Shown here in pieces: positions 1 through 5,943 of a stretch of 8,547 bases of DNA. Positions within the stretch are counted from its first letter, which is position 1; every line of letters starts with the position of its first letter. The notes beneath the pieces were generated by a model. The model was not told the origin of the DNA, did not search any database, and saw nothing but the letters and a program-made list of their open reading frames with translations. A program made the translations under genes and the position numbers. Source of the DNA: Ruminococcus flavefaciens (GTDB lineage Bacteria; Bacillota; Clostridia; Oscillospirales; Ruminococcaceae); contig CADBAC010000140.1 in NCBI GenBank assembly GCA_902792495.1, positions 1 through 8,547 on the forward strand, written 5' to 3'.

Positions 1-1
1 C

Positions 2-142
2 GCAGGAACTACCGTTACCCGTGATGTTCCCGATTATGCCCTTGCTATCGACAGAGGTGTCATGAAGATAAACGAAGGCTACACTCTCCGCAAGCTGAAA
101 TCCCAGATCGGCCATTCACATATCAGCAAGGATAAGAAGTAA
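2..142 (+). CDS. glmU: GlmU-like N-acetylglucosamine-1-phosphate uridyltransferase / glucosamine-1-phosphate acetyltransferase, C-terminal end
   Basis: Only the last 46 codons lie in the window; the gene begins upstream. The fragment starts AGTTVTRDVPDYALAIDRG and then reads on to NEGY, which matches the end of the left-handed beta-helix acetyltransferase domain of GlmU, where the family typically has AGSTVT-DVP--ALAIAR followed by a short basic tail. GlmU makes UDP-GlcNAc from glucosamine-1-phosphate in the cytoplasm for peptidoglycan and teichoic acid synthesis. The tail here is Lys-rich and ends in KDKK. A strong terminator follows 9 bases after the stop. Another hexapeptide-repeat sugar acyl- or nucleotidyltransferase is possible, because the catalytic N-terminal half cannot be seen. 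Confidence 0.75.
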   Translation, partial: AGTTVTRDVPDYALAIDRGVMKINEGYTLRKLKSQIGHSHISKDKK

Positions 143-151
143 TATTACCGC

Positions 152-182
152 AGGGGCGCACAGTAGTGCGCCCTTGATTTTT
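152..182 (+). terminator. Rho-independent terminator after glmU
   Basis: GGGCGCAC (154-161) and GTGCGCCC (166-173) form a perfect 8-bp stem around the tetraloop AGTA; it can be extended by a G-U and an A-T pair. A T-rich tract (TTGATTTTT) follows directly. The hairpin lies just after the GlmU stop and before a new promoter, so it separates two transcription units. Confidence 0.9.
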
Positions 183-216
183 CCGTCCGCTGTAAGAACA
201 AATTCTCCCCGTTCTA

Positions 217-245
217 TTGAAAAACCGACTCGGATATGTTACAAT
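217..245 (+). promoter_or_regulatory. Sigma-A type promoter for the DUF4236-ymdB unit
   Basis: TTGAAA (217-222) and TACAAT (240-245) are separated by exactly 17 bp, and a TG at 237-238 gives an extended -10. The predicted transcription start is near 252, which leaves a leader of about 30 nt before the ATG at 282. It sits between the glmU terminator and the first gene of the next unit, as a promoter should. Confidence 0.8.
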
Positions 246-281
246 AGGAGTATAATTTTTACCCGAAAGGATATGATAACT

Positions 282-479
282 ATGGGATTCCATCTGAGAA
301 AAAGCATCAAGCTGGGCAAATTCTTCAAGATAAACAAGACCAAAAAGGGATACAGCATCACCGTTGGCGGAAAGAACCTTAAATTCACCCTCAACGATAA
401 GAAGAAGCTGACCGCAAGTCTCCCCGGTACAGGCATATCCTACGATACAAACCTCGGCAAAAAGGACAGCAAGAAATAA
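282..479 (+). CDS. DUF4236-family small protein
   Basis: This 65-residue basic protein begins MGFHLRKSIKLGKFFKIN and contains GYSITVGGK and a GTGISY motif. This is the arrangement of the DUF4236 domain, a small beta-rich module of unknown function that usually sits at the N-terminus of its proteins. Here it makes up the whole protein, ending in a Lys-rich tail. The ATG at 282 is preferred over the in-frame ATG at 273 because the family starts with MGF and because the ribosome binding site GAAAGGA (265-271) would lie almost on top of the 273 codon. It is the first gene after the promoter at 217-245 and is followed 37 nt later by the ymdB-like gene, probably in one transcript. The molecular role is unknown. 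Confidence 0.85.
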   Translation: MGFHLRKSIKLGKFFKINKTKKGYSITVGGKNLKFTLNDKKKLTASLPGTGISYDTNLGKKDSKK

Positions 480-516
480 TCGCACTACCCGAACCAGCGA
501 TACGAAAGGATACTTA

Positions 517-1170
517 ATGAAAAATCTTCTCTTCATAGGCGATGTCGTAGGAAAAACAGGCTGTGATTTCCTTGCATCAAAACTCAGCGGACTGAAAAAG
601 CAGTACAATATCGACGTTACCGTTGTCAACGGCGAAAACTCATCACAGGGCAACGGCATAACCGAAGAATCCGCAGACAGCATCATCCGTGCAGGCGCTG
701 ACGTTATAACCACAGGAAACCACGCTTTCCGTCACAGGGACTCAATGCATATCTATGAGCGTGACTTCATCATCCGCCCTGCCAACTATCCCGAGGGAGG
801 ATGCGTGGGAAAGGGCGTTTGTACCCTCGATATGGGTGCATGGTCACTTACCGTCATCAACCTGATGGGCACTGCCTTCATGGACGCACTTGACAATCCG
901 TTCACCAAAATAGACGAGATACTCGAAAATACCGACAGTAAAAATATCCTTGTGGACTTCCACGCTGAGGCCACTTCCGAGAAAAAGGCTATGGGCCACT
1001 ACCTCACTGACAGAGTTACCGCTGTAGTCGGCACTCATACCCACGTACAGACCTCGGATGAGATCATACTCGGCGGCGGTACTGCATATATTACTGATGC
1101 AGCAAAGAAAAATCCAGATTTAGCTAAAGGACTTAAATCATATAAATATAATGGAAAAACAATGGAATAG
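517..1170 (+). CDS. ymdB: YmdB-family metallophosphodiesterase, C-terminus disrupted
   Basis: The 217-residue product matches the YmdB family (2',3'-cyclic-nucleotide phosphodiesterase, calcineurin-like fold, di-metal site), which in Bacillus affects the choice between biofilm and motility. The expected metal and catalytic residues are all visible: D9 (IGDVVG), E40-N41 (NGEN), N68-H69 (GNHAF), H149 (DFHAE), and H174 and H176 (GTHTH). Family members are about 260-270 residues long and continue after TAYITD with a conserved G-MTGP segment. Here the sequence departs after TAYITDA into an AT-rich, Lys-rich stretch and stops at 1168-1170. The normal family C-terminus is found just downstream in another frame (1158-1238). 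The start has a good site, GAAAGGA at 504-510. The gene directly precedes spoVS, as in other Firmicutes. Whether the shortened protein works is unclear: the active site is intact, but an interface segment is missing. Confidence 0.85.
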   Translation: MKNLLFIGDVVGKTGCDFLASKLSGLKKQYNIDVTVVNGENSSQGNGITEESADSIIRAGADVITTGNHAFRHRDSMHIYERDFIIRPANYPEGGCVGKGVCTLDMGAWSLTVINLMGTAFMDALDNPFTKIDEILENTDSKNILVDFHAEATSEKKAMGHYLTDRVTAVVGTHTHVQTSDEIILGGGTAYITDAAKKNPDLAKGLKSYKYNGKTME

Positions 1171-1238
1171 CTTTTGAAATTGCTTTCGACGAAAAGACTG
1201 GCAAATCGCACAAAATCGACCGCATAATTATAAGATAA
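1158..1238 (+). pseudogene. Detached C-terminal remnant of the ymdB gene
   Basis: In the frame different from the upstream ymdB reading frame, this stretch reads NNGIAFEIAFDEKTGKSHKI followed by DRIIIR and a stop at 1236-1238. That is the usual end of YmdB-family proteins (a feI-DEKTGK---I-RI pattern). It has no start codon or ribosome binding site of its own. It therefore looks like the original 3' end, separated by the indel/replacement at about 1097-1165. A sequencing or assembly error could give the same picture, but a single-base error would not explain the missing conserved segment of about 40 residues. Confidence 0.75.
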
Positions 1239-1261
1239 TTCACAAAGTTTACCTTGGATAC

Positions 1262-1290
1262 TTGAAATGTTCATAAATATCGTTTATAAT
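1262..1290 (+). promoter_or_regulatory. Near-consensus sigma-A promoter of spoVS
   Basis: TTGAAA (1262-1267) and a perfect TATAAT (1285-1290) are 17 bp apart. Transcription should begin near 1297, giving a leader of about 70 nt before the spoVS ATG. The strength suggests that spoVS is transcribed on its own, separately from the disrupted ymdB gene upstream. Confidence 0.85.
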
Positions 1291-1292
1291 AT

Positions 1293-1319
1293 AAGTGTAC
1301 TATAGCCGAAGTGTACTAT
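1293..1319 (+). repeat. Tandem 11-bp direct repeat, candidate operator
   Basis: AAGTGTACTAT occurs at 1293-1303 and again at 1309-1319, a spacing of 16 bp. Each copy contains the palindromic core GTAC, and a further TACTAT lies at 1325-1330. The first copy covers the predicted transcription start of the spoVS promoter and the second lies just downstream, a position where a bound repressor could block RNA polymerase. No known regulator site is recognised. Confidence 0.5.
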
Positions 1320-1366
1320 CAAAATACTATACGTACAAATATATTACTCACAGGAGGGTTATTATC

Positions 1367-1627
1367 ATGGAAATTTTAAAAGTATCTTCACATTCATCAC
1401 CAAACTCTGTAGCAGGCGCAATCGCAGGCGTTATCAGAGAGCAGAAGGCCGTTGAGGTACAGGCAGTCGGCGCAGGCGCAGCAAACCAGGCGATCAAGGC
1501 TATAGCAATAGCAAGGGGATATCTGGCGCCCATTGGTATCGACCTTATCTGTATACCTGCTTTCGCAAATATCCAGATCGACGGCGAAGAGAGAACAGCT
1601 ATCAAGCTCATTTGCGAGCAGAGATGA
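1367..1627 (+). CDS. spoVS: Stage V sporulation protein S
   Basis: The 86-residue product, starting MEILKVSSHSSPNSVAGAIA, matches SpoVS along its full length, with the conserved VGAGAANQAIKAIAIARGYL segment in the middle (35-54) and IDGEERTAIKL near the end. SpoVS is a small Alba-like protein that affects sporulation septation, coat assembly and spore resistance in Bacillus; it also occurs in non-sporulating bacteria. The ATG at 1367 is chosen because it follows a strong AGGAGGG (1352-1358) and gives the standard family start, although the frame stays open upstream to 1295. The gene has its own promoter and terminator, so it is monocistronic. It lies after ymdB, a conserved neighbourhood. Confidence 0.95.
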   Translation: MEILKVSSHSSPNSVAGAIAGVIREQKAVEVQAVGAGAANQAIKAIAIARGYLAPIGIDLICIPAFANIQIDGEERTAIKLICEQR

Positions 1628-1644
1628 TAAACATCTGATCTTTC

Positions 1645-1671
1645 GGGCGGACTTTTTGTCCGCCCTCTTTT
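1645..1671 (+). terminator. Rho-independent terminator after spoVS
   Basis: GGGCGGAC (1645-1652) and GTCCGCCC (1658-1665) form a perfect 8-bp stem around a five-T loop, followed by TCTTTT. It starts 17 nt after the spoVS stop. Confidence 0.9.
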
Positions 1672-1674
1672 ATT

Positions 1675-1800
1675 GCGGGGACGCCCCCGCCGGCGGTCAC
1701 GATGCCGCTCGTAAACTCACTCACTCTCTGCGGAGCGGTCAGTCTGCTTTCGCTCACTGATACAAAATGTGAGTAATTGACGTAAAATAAACATCCCCGC
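1675..1800. repeat. Possible intergenic repeat unit bounded by inverted GCGGGGA/TCCCCGC
   Basis: This non-coding stretch starts with GCGGGGA (1675-1681) and ends with its exact complement TCCCCGC (1794-1800). The left end also folds locally: GCGGGG (1675-1680) pairs with CCCCGC (1685-1690). Inside are low-complexity CTCACTCACTCTC and GCTTTCGCTCACT strings and a GC-rich composition unlike the flanking coding sequence. The layout suggests a dispersed extragenic repeat, but only one copy is visible in the window, so that is inference. Confidence 0.35.
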
Positions 1801-1805
1801 TTGAA

Positions 1806-1875
1806 GGTAACGCCGCCCTCGGCGTTACACATAAATTTATACAAACCGAAACGGAACGCCGAGGGCAGCGTTACC
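1806..1875. repeat. Paired palindromic repeat (REP/BIME-like) upstream of recG
   Basis: Two 21-bp arms (1806-1826 and 1855-1875) are inverted copies with one mismatch, separated by 28 AT-rich bases. The left arm is itself part of a perfect hairpin, GTAACGCCG-CCCT-CGGCGTTAC (1807-1828); the right arm can form a weaker version. The block can therefore fold as one long stem or as two small hairpins. It ends 30 bp before the recG start codon and has no T-run on the plus strand, so it is not an ordinary terminator. Confidence 0.7.
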
Positions 1876-1905
1876 TGCATATTATAAAGTATAAAAAGGA
1901 AATAT

Positions 1906-3942
1906 ATGGCAACACATTTATTCAGCGAAATCGAATACCTTAAAGGCGTAGGTAAGGCAAGAGGTGAAAAATACCGTAAACTCGGTATAAACTCCCCCTA
2001 CGAACTGATATACCACATTCCTCGCACCTATCTTGACTTCCGTGCATACGTCCCTGTGGCTCAGGCTAAAATGAACGAGTACAACGTCCTGAAACTGACC
2101 GTTTACAAGAAAATGCCTCCTCAGCGCATAAGGGGCGGACTTGTTATCTGCAAAGCCGCCGCTACAGACGGTATGGACGATATCCTCATAGTTGTATACA
2201 ACAACGTCTTCGGCTTCCAGTCACTGAAGGAAAACGAGACTTATTATATGTACGGCAAGGTCAGCGGAAATTTCCTCCGCAAGGAGATAAGCGCTCCCGT
2301 ATTCATCAGCGCTGCGGAAAAGGTGCTGATACAGCCCGTTTATCCCCTCACTCAAGGACTTTCCGTGAATATGGTCCGCACCAATATGAAACAGGCTCTG
2401 GAGCTTATGCGTGCCGACCCGTTTGAAACTCTGCCGAAAGCTGTCATGGAGAAGTACGACCTCTGTCCCCTGATGACTGCGCTGGAGAATATCCACTTCC
2501 CCGAAAGCGAAGAAGCCTCGGAAGCCGCAAGACAGCGCCTTGCCTTTGATGAACTGCTGAAGCTTCAGCTGGGTATGTCGCTGATGAAATCACGAAGCAG
2601 ACGCAGTACAGCCTACAAAATGGACAGCAGTATCACTGCCGCTCCGTTTACGGAAGGGCTCCCCTTTGAGCTGACCGACGACCAGAAAAAAGCGGTGTCG
2701 GAGATAGTAACCGACCTGTGCCGTGATGTGCCTATGAACCGCCTTTTACAGGGCGATGTGGGAAGCGGTAAAACTGCCGTTGCTGCGGCGGCCTGCTACT
2801 TCACCGCAAAGAACGGCGCTCAGTCCGCACTTATGGCTCCCACGGAGATCCTCGCCTCCCAGCACTACCGCACGCTTTCGGAATTCCTCGAACCTTTCGG
2901 CGTTAAGGTCTGCCTGCTGACAGGCTCGCTTACCGCCAAGAAAAAGGCTGTGATACGTGAACAGATAGTGTCGGGCGAGATAGATGTTATCGTCGGCACT
3001 CATGCCATAATCCAGAAAGATGTGGAATACAAGGCGCTGGGACTGGTCATCACCGATGAACAGCACCGCTTCGGTGTTGCTCAGAGAGCGGCTCTTGCAG
3101 AAAAGGGAGATTCCCCCCACAAGCTGGTAATGTCGGCTACTCCCATCCCCCGCACCCTTGCTCTCATCATATACGGAGACCTCGATATATCGGCAATAAC
3201 TCAGCTTCCAAAGGGACGAAAGCCCGTGCAGACCTACGCTGTCACAGGCAAACTCCGACACCGTGCATTCGGCTTCGTCAAGGCAAGACTGGACGAAGGA
3301 CGGCAGGCCTATGTGGTATGCCCCATGATAGAGGACAGCGAAAGCGATCTTTTTGCCGTGAAGTCATACGCTGAGAATGCCGCAAAGGGCGATCTGAAGG
3401 GATATTCCACCGCTCTCCTCCACGGCAGGATGCGTGCCGCCGAAAAAGAAAAGGTCATGAAGAGTTTCCGTGACGGCGAGATACAGGTGCTTATCTGCAC
3501 TACCGTTGTGGAAGTCGGTGTGGACGTACCCAATGCGGCGGTGATGGTCATAGAAAATGCCGAAAGATTCGGACTTTCCCAGCTTCATCAGCTTCGTGGA
3601 CGAGTTGGACGTGGACAGTATGAAAGCTCGTGCATACTCATCACAGACAACACCTCAGAGGACTGCGTGAAGCGAATGAAGATAATGTCCTCCACCTCTG
3701 ACGGATTCAAAATATCGGAAGAAGATCTGAAAATGCGAGGCCCCGGCGACTTCTTCGGAAGCGCTCAGCACGGCCTTCCGCCGCTGAAAATAGCGGATAT
3801 CGCCTGCAACATGGAACTTATGAACAAAGCCCAGAACTGCGCAAGGGAACTTCTTGAAGCCGACCCACAGCTTAATTCCCCCGAAAACAGAGCGCTGAAA
3901 ATGGATGTTATGAGACTTTTCAACAAGGATATCATTGGATAG
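1906..3942 (+). CDS. recG: ATP-dependent DNA helicase RecG
   Basis: The 678-residue product has normal RecG length and architecture. RecG is a superfamily 2 helicase that remodels stalled replication forks and branch-migrates Holliday junctions. Visible parts are an N-terminal wedge/OB region (about 1-230, beginning with the LKGVGKARGEKY helix-hairpin-helix-like motif), Walker A GDVGSGKT (283-290), the DEQH box (384-387), SATPIPRT motif III (410-417), EVGVDVP (536-542), QLRGRVGRG motif VI (562-570), and the C-terminal RGPGDFFG---GLP motif (611-625) that couples ATP hydrolysis to translocation. The start at 1906 has AAAGGA (about 1895-1900) six bases upstream. The gene follows a repeat-rich intergenic region and is followed at 16 nt by the DUF1963 gene, probably cotranscribed. 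Nothing is missing from the catalytic core. Confidence 0.97.
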   Translation: MATHLFSEIEYLKGVGKARGEKYRKLGINSPYELIYHIPRTYLDFRAYVPVAQAKMNEYNVLKLTVYKKMPPQRIRGGLVICKAAATDGMDDILIVVYNNVFGFQSLKENETYYMYGKVSGNFLRKEISAPVFISAAEKVLIQPVYPLTQGLSVNMVRTNMKQALELMRADPFETLPKAVMEKYDLCPLMTALENIHFPESEEASEAARQRLAFDELLKLQLGMSLMKSRSRRSTAYKMDSSITAAPFTEGLPFELTDDQKKAVSEIVTDLCRDVPMNRLLQGDVGSGKTAVAAAACYFTAKNGAQSALMAPTEILASQHYRTLSEFLEPFGVKVCLLTGSLTAKKKAVIREQIVSGEIDVIVGTHAIIQKDVEYKALGLVITDEQHRFGVAQRAALAEKGDSPHKLVMSATPIPRTLALIIYGDLDISAITQLPKGRKPVQTYAVTGKLRHRAFGFVKARLDEGRQAYVVCPMIEDSESDLFAVKSYAENAAKGDLKGYSTALLHGRMRAAEKEKVMKSFRDGEIQVLICTTVVEVGVDVPNAAVMVIENAERFGLSQLHQLRGRVGRGQYESSCILITDNTSEDCVKRMKIMSSTSDGFKISEEDLKMRGPGDFFGSAQHGLPPLKIADIACNMELMNKAQNCARELLEADPQLNSPENRALKMDVMRLFNKDIIG

Positions 3943-3958
3943 AAAGGAAATGAATGCT

Positions 3959-4822
3959 ATGTCAGATGAACTCAAAGACCAATTTGCCCCATTACTCCAA
4001 AAACTTGAACGAAACGAAATAATGCTGAACCTTAAAAGATCAGAAAATATGTCCGCAGGTGCAAGCAAATTCGGCGGCGAACCCGATCTTCCGTCCGATC
4101 ATAAATGGCCTTACTATAAAGAAAAGCCACTGTCTTTCCTTGCACAGATCGATCTTGCTGAAGCCTCGGAGTACGATACAGAGGGACTTCTCCCCAAAAG
4201 CGGTACTCTCAGCTTTTTCTATGAGTGCGACGAACAGCCGTGGGGATACGACCCGAAACACGCAGGCGGTGCAAGAGTATACTATTTCCCCGAGGGAACT
4301 GAACTTGTAAGGACTCCCGTCCCCGATGATATGCCTGAATACCTGAAACTGTCCGAATACAGCATGATATTTTCCTCTCGCTCAGGATATCCTGATCTGA
4401 GTGAACTTGATGAATATGCCGCAGATATCGGTACTGCCGTTCCCGTATACAGTGATGACGAGGAAGATGAACTGTGGGACTCCTACATGGAGTGGACAGA
4501 ACGTGACGGCGCTGAGAACACGAAGCTTCTGGGCTATGCGGAACTTGTGCAGAACCCCATGCGTGATGAATGTGAAAAAGTCGCCGTGCGCAGCATCTAC
4601 ACAGGCGACAACGAATACCGTAAAGATCTCACAGACAAAGACAACGAAAATATCGAAAAAAACAAGCTTGACTGGATACTGCTTTTTCAGCTTGGCGACG
4701 ATATAGCAGAATCGATCGGCACTATGTTCGGCGACTGCGGAAATATCTACTTCTGGATAAGAAAGCAGGATCTGGCTGAACGCAGATTCGATAAAGTCTG
4801 GTGCATACTTCAGTGCGGATAA
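3959..4822 (+). CDS. DUF1963 (YwqG-family) protein
   Basis: The 287-residue cytoplasmic protein matches the YwqG/DUF1963 family. It has SKFGGEPDLP (36-45), PLSFLAQIDLAE (57-68), GTLSFFYE (82-89), then LLGYAELVQNPM, and a C-terminal block containing MFGDCGNIYFWI and RRFDKVWCILQCG. No catalytic motif is known for the family. Members are common in Firmicutes, often near contact-dependent toxin or immunity genes, but no such gene is nearby here. The ATG at 3959 is chosen because the site AGAAAGGA (3941-3948) is about 10 bases upstream, as for the DUF4236 gene. The ATG at 3950 and the TTG at 3935 would lie too close to or before that site. It follows recG by 16 nt and ends before a strong terminator, so the two genes probably form one operon. 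Confidence 0.88.
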   Translation: MSDELKDQFAPLLQKLERNEIMLNLKRSENMSAGASKFGGEPDLPSDHKWPYYKEKPLSFLAQIDLAEASEYDTEGLLPKSGTLSFFYECDEQPWGYDPKHAGGARVYYFPEGTELVRTPVPDDMPEYLKLSEYSMIFSSRSGYPDLSELDEYAADIGTAVPVYSDDEEDELWDSYMEWTERDGAENTKLLGYAELVQNPMRDECEKVAVRSIYTGDNEYRKDLTDKDNENIEKNKLDWILLFQLGDDIAESIGTMFGDCGNIYFWIRKQDLAERRFDKVWCILQCG

Positions 4823-4828
4823 AAATAT

Positions 4829-4876
4829 GCGGAGTTTTCAACAATGCGGATGCAAATGTTGAAAACTCCGCTTTTA
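4829..4876 (+). terminator. Long-stem terminator after the recG-DUF1963 unit
   Basis: GCGGAGTTTTCAACA (4829-4843) and its exact complement (4857-4871) form a 15-bp perfect stem around a 13-nt loop, followed by TTTTAAT. It begins six bases after the DUF1963 stop. The stem contains an A/T run on each side, so weak termination from the opposite strand is also possible. Confidence 0.88.
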
Positions 4877-4878
4877 AT

Positions 4879-4907
4879 GTATCATTCACTGTTGTATGCA
4901 CATACTA
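4879..4907 (+). promoter_or_regulatory. Candidate forespore (sigma-G/F type) promoter of the PdaA-like gene
   Basis: CATACTA (4901-4907) is identical to the -10 consensus used by sigma-G in Bacillus. A TGTATC (4879-4884) lies 16 bp upstream and resembles the GNATR-type -35 element, although sigma-G spacing is usually nearer 17-18. No good sigma-A promoter is seen between the preceding terminator and the gene. Bacillus pdaA is a sigma-G gene, which makes this placement plausible. This is a motif match only. Confidence 0.4.
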
Positions 4908-4945
4908 TCTCTGCGGATATCTTCCGCAAAGAAAGGTGATCGCCA

Positions 4946-5683
4946 ATGAGAAAAACCGCATACACCTCAGCTATTCTTGCCGCACTCTCGGTACAGCCTG
5001 CCGCCGTTATCGCCGCAGACAATACCTGTCACGGCTACGGTCAGGGTACGGCTGTTGACGATAAGAACCGTCCATGCGGCGCTGTAAGCTTCACCGAACA
5101 GTACAGCAGCCTCGGCGCCTGTGCCCTTACTTCCGACGAGAACAGGATAATCCTCACATTCGATCAGGGCTACGAAAACGGATATACCTCGAAAATTCTT
5201 GATACGCTGAAAGAAAAAAATGTTCAGGCAATTTTCTTCCTTACGGGAGATTACGCAAAAAGCGAGCCTGAACTTATAAAGCGTATGATAAAAGAAGGGC
5301 ATATCCTGGGCAATCACAGCATGACTCATCCATCTATGCCTTCTCTTTCTCAGGAAGGGGCAAAGGAGGAGATAATGTCGCTCCACAACTATGTGCTGAA
5401 CAACTACGGCTACGAAATGCAGTATTTCCGTCCGCCCTGCGGTGAATACTCCGAGCAGACCCTTGATATCACGCAGAAATGCGGATACAGGACACTGTTC
5501 TGGAGTTTCGCCTACGTGGACTGGAAACAGGATGAACAGCCCGAACCATCGGCTTCACTTGAAAAGCTGATATCCTCGGCACACGGCGGAGAGATACTTC
5601 TCCTTCATTCCGTATCATCCACAAACGCAGCGATACTCGGTGAACTTATAGACAGTCTTCGTGCTGAGGGATACAAGATATAA
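4946..5683 (+). CDS. pdaA: PdaA-like polysaccharide deacetylase, secreted
   Basis: The 245-residue product has a signal peptide (basic MRKT, hydrophobic 5-23, likely cut after the AxA near residue 23-24) and then a NodB-homology domain. PdaA-type enzymes remove N-acetyl groups from muramic acid so that muramic delta-lactam forms in the spore cortex. Visible motifs are TFDQGYENGYT (71-81), H124 and H128 (GNHSMTH), R162 (YFRPPCGEY), SFAYVDW (187-193) and H221 (ILLLHS). The TFD-GYENG form is characteristic of PdaA-like members. The position after GYENG's Asp, where ordinary deacetylases have a second Asp, is Gln74 here, whereas Bacillus PdaA has Asn. A GAAAGGTGAT site (4931-4940) precedes the ATG. 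Together with spoVS it supports a spore former. A vegetative cell-wall deacetylase of the same superfamily is the main alternative. Confidence 0.88.
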   Translation: MRKTAYTSAILAALSVQPAAVIAADNTCHGYGQGTAVDDKNRPCGAVSFTEQYSSLGACALTSDENRIILTFDQGYENGYTSKILDTLKEKNVQAIFFLTGDYAKSEPELIKRMIKEGHILGNHSMTHPSMPSLSQEGAKEEIMSLHNYVLNNYGYEMQYFRPPCGEYSEQTLDITQKCGYRTLFWSFAYVDWKQDEQPEPSASLEKLISSAHGGEILLLHSVSSTNAAILGELIDSLRAEGYKI

Positions 5684-5684
5684 C

Positions 5685-5730
5685 AAAAGCCGTACAGAAA
5701 GACCCCCATCCTTCTGTACGGCTTTTCCCA
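5685..5730. terminator. Bidirectional terminator at the convergence point
   Basis: AAAAGCCGTACAGAA (5685-5699) and its exact complement (5712-5726) make a 15-bp stem with a 12-nt loop. The stem starts with A4 and ends with T4, so either strand gives a hairpin followed by a U-run. It begins immediately after the PdaA-like stop and would also stop transcription coming from the minus-strand genes. Confidence 0.9.
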
Positions 5731-5774
5731 TTTCATCCCACTACAACAACATCCGAAGATGCTGCTATCATGTC

Positions 5775-5927
5775 AGAACCTGTCCACATAGAGTGAATGT
5801 ACGGATTTTCAGGCATAATTTTGTCAGTGACAAGGCAAAAATCCGCCGACGGGCTGTCGCCCTTCAAGGATTTTTAACGCAGTCACCGGCAAAATTTGAC
5901 GAAAAGATTCCTATGTGGACAGGTTCT
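5775..5927. mobile_element. MITE-like palindromic element with 17-bp perfect terminal inverted repeats
   Basis: AGAACCTGTCCACATAG (5775-5791) is matched exactly by its complement at 5911-5927, bounding 153 bp with no credible gene. Inside lie nested dyads: AATTTTG/CAAAATT (5817-5823 with 5890-5896), GTGAC/GTCAC (5827-5831 with 5882-5886), AAAAATCC/GGATTTTT (5837-5844 with 5868-5875), and the central hairpin GGGC-TGTC-GCCC (5851-5862). If the terminal repeats are taken as 16 bp, TCA flanks both ends (5773-5775 and 5927-5929) and may be a 3-bp target duplication. This structure fits a non-autonomous miniature element that folds into a long RNA hairpin. No transposase gene is present in the window. 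Confidence 0.7.
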
Positions 5928-5943
5928 CAAACAGCCCATGTTT

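Noticed and set aside
123..713. Minus-strand 196-codon frame across the DUF4236 and ymdB starts
   Set aside because: It covers a promoter, a terminator and two well supported plus-strand genes, and gives no recognisable protein.
1295..1366. In-frame upstream extension of spoVS to an ATG at 1295
   Set aside because: The extension lies at the predicted transcription start, has no ribosome binding site, and SpoVS proteins start at MEILKVS, where a strong AGGAGGG is found.
1675..1875. CRISPR-like or tandem repeat array between spoVS and recG
   Set aside because: The repeats are inverted pairs of different sequence, not regularly spaced direct repeats with unique spacers, and no cas gene is present.
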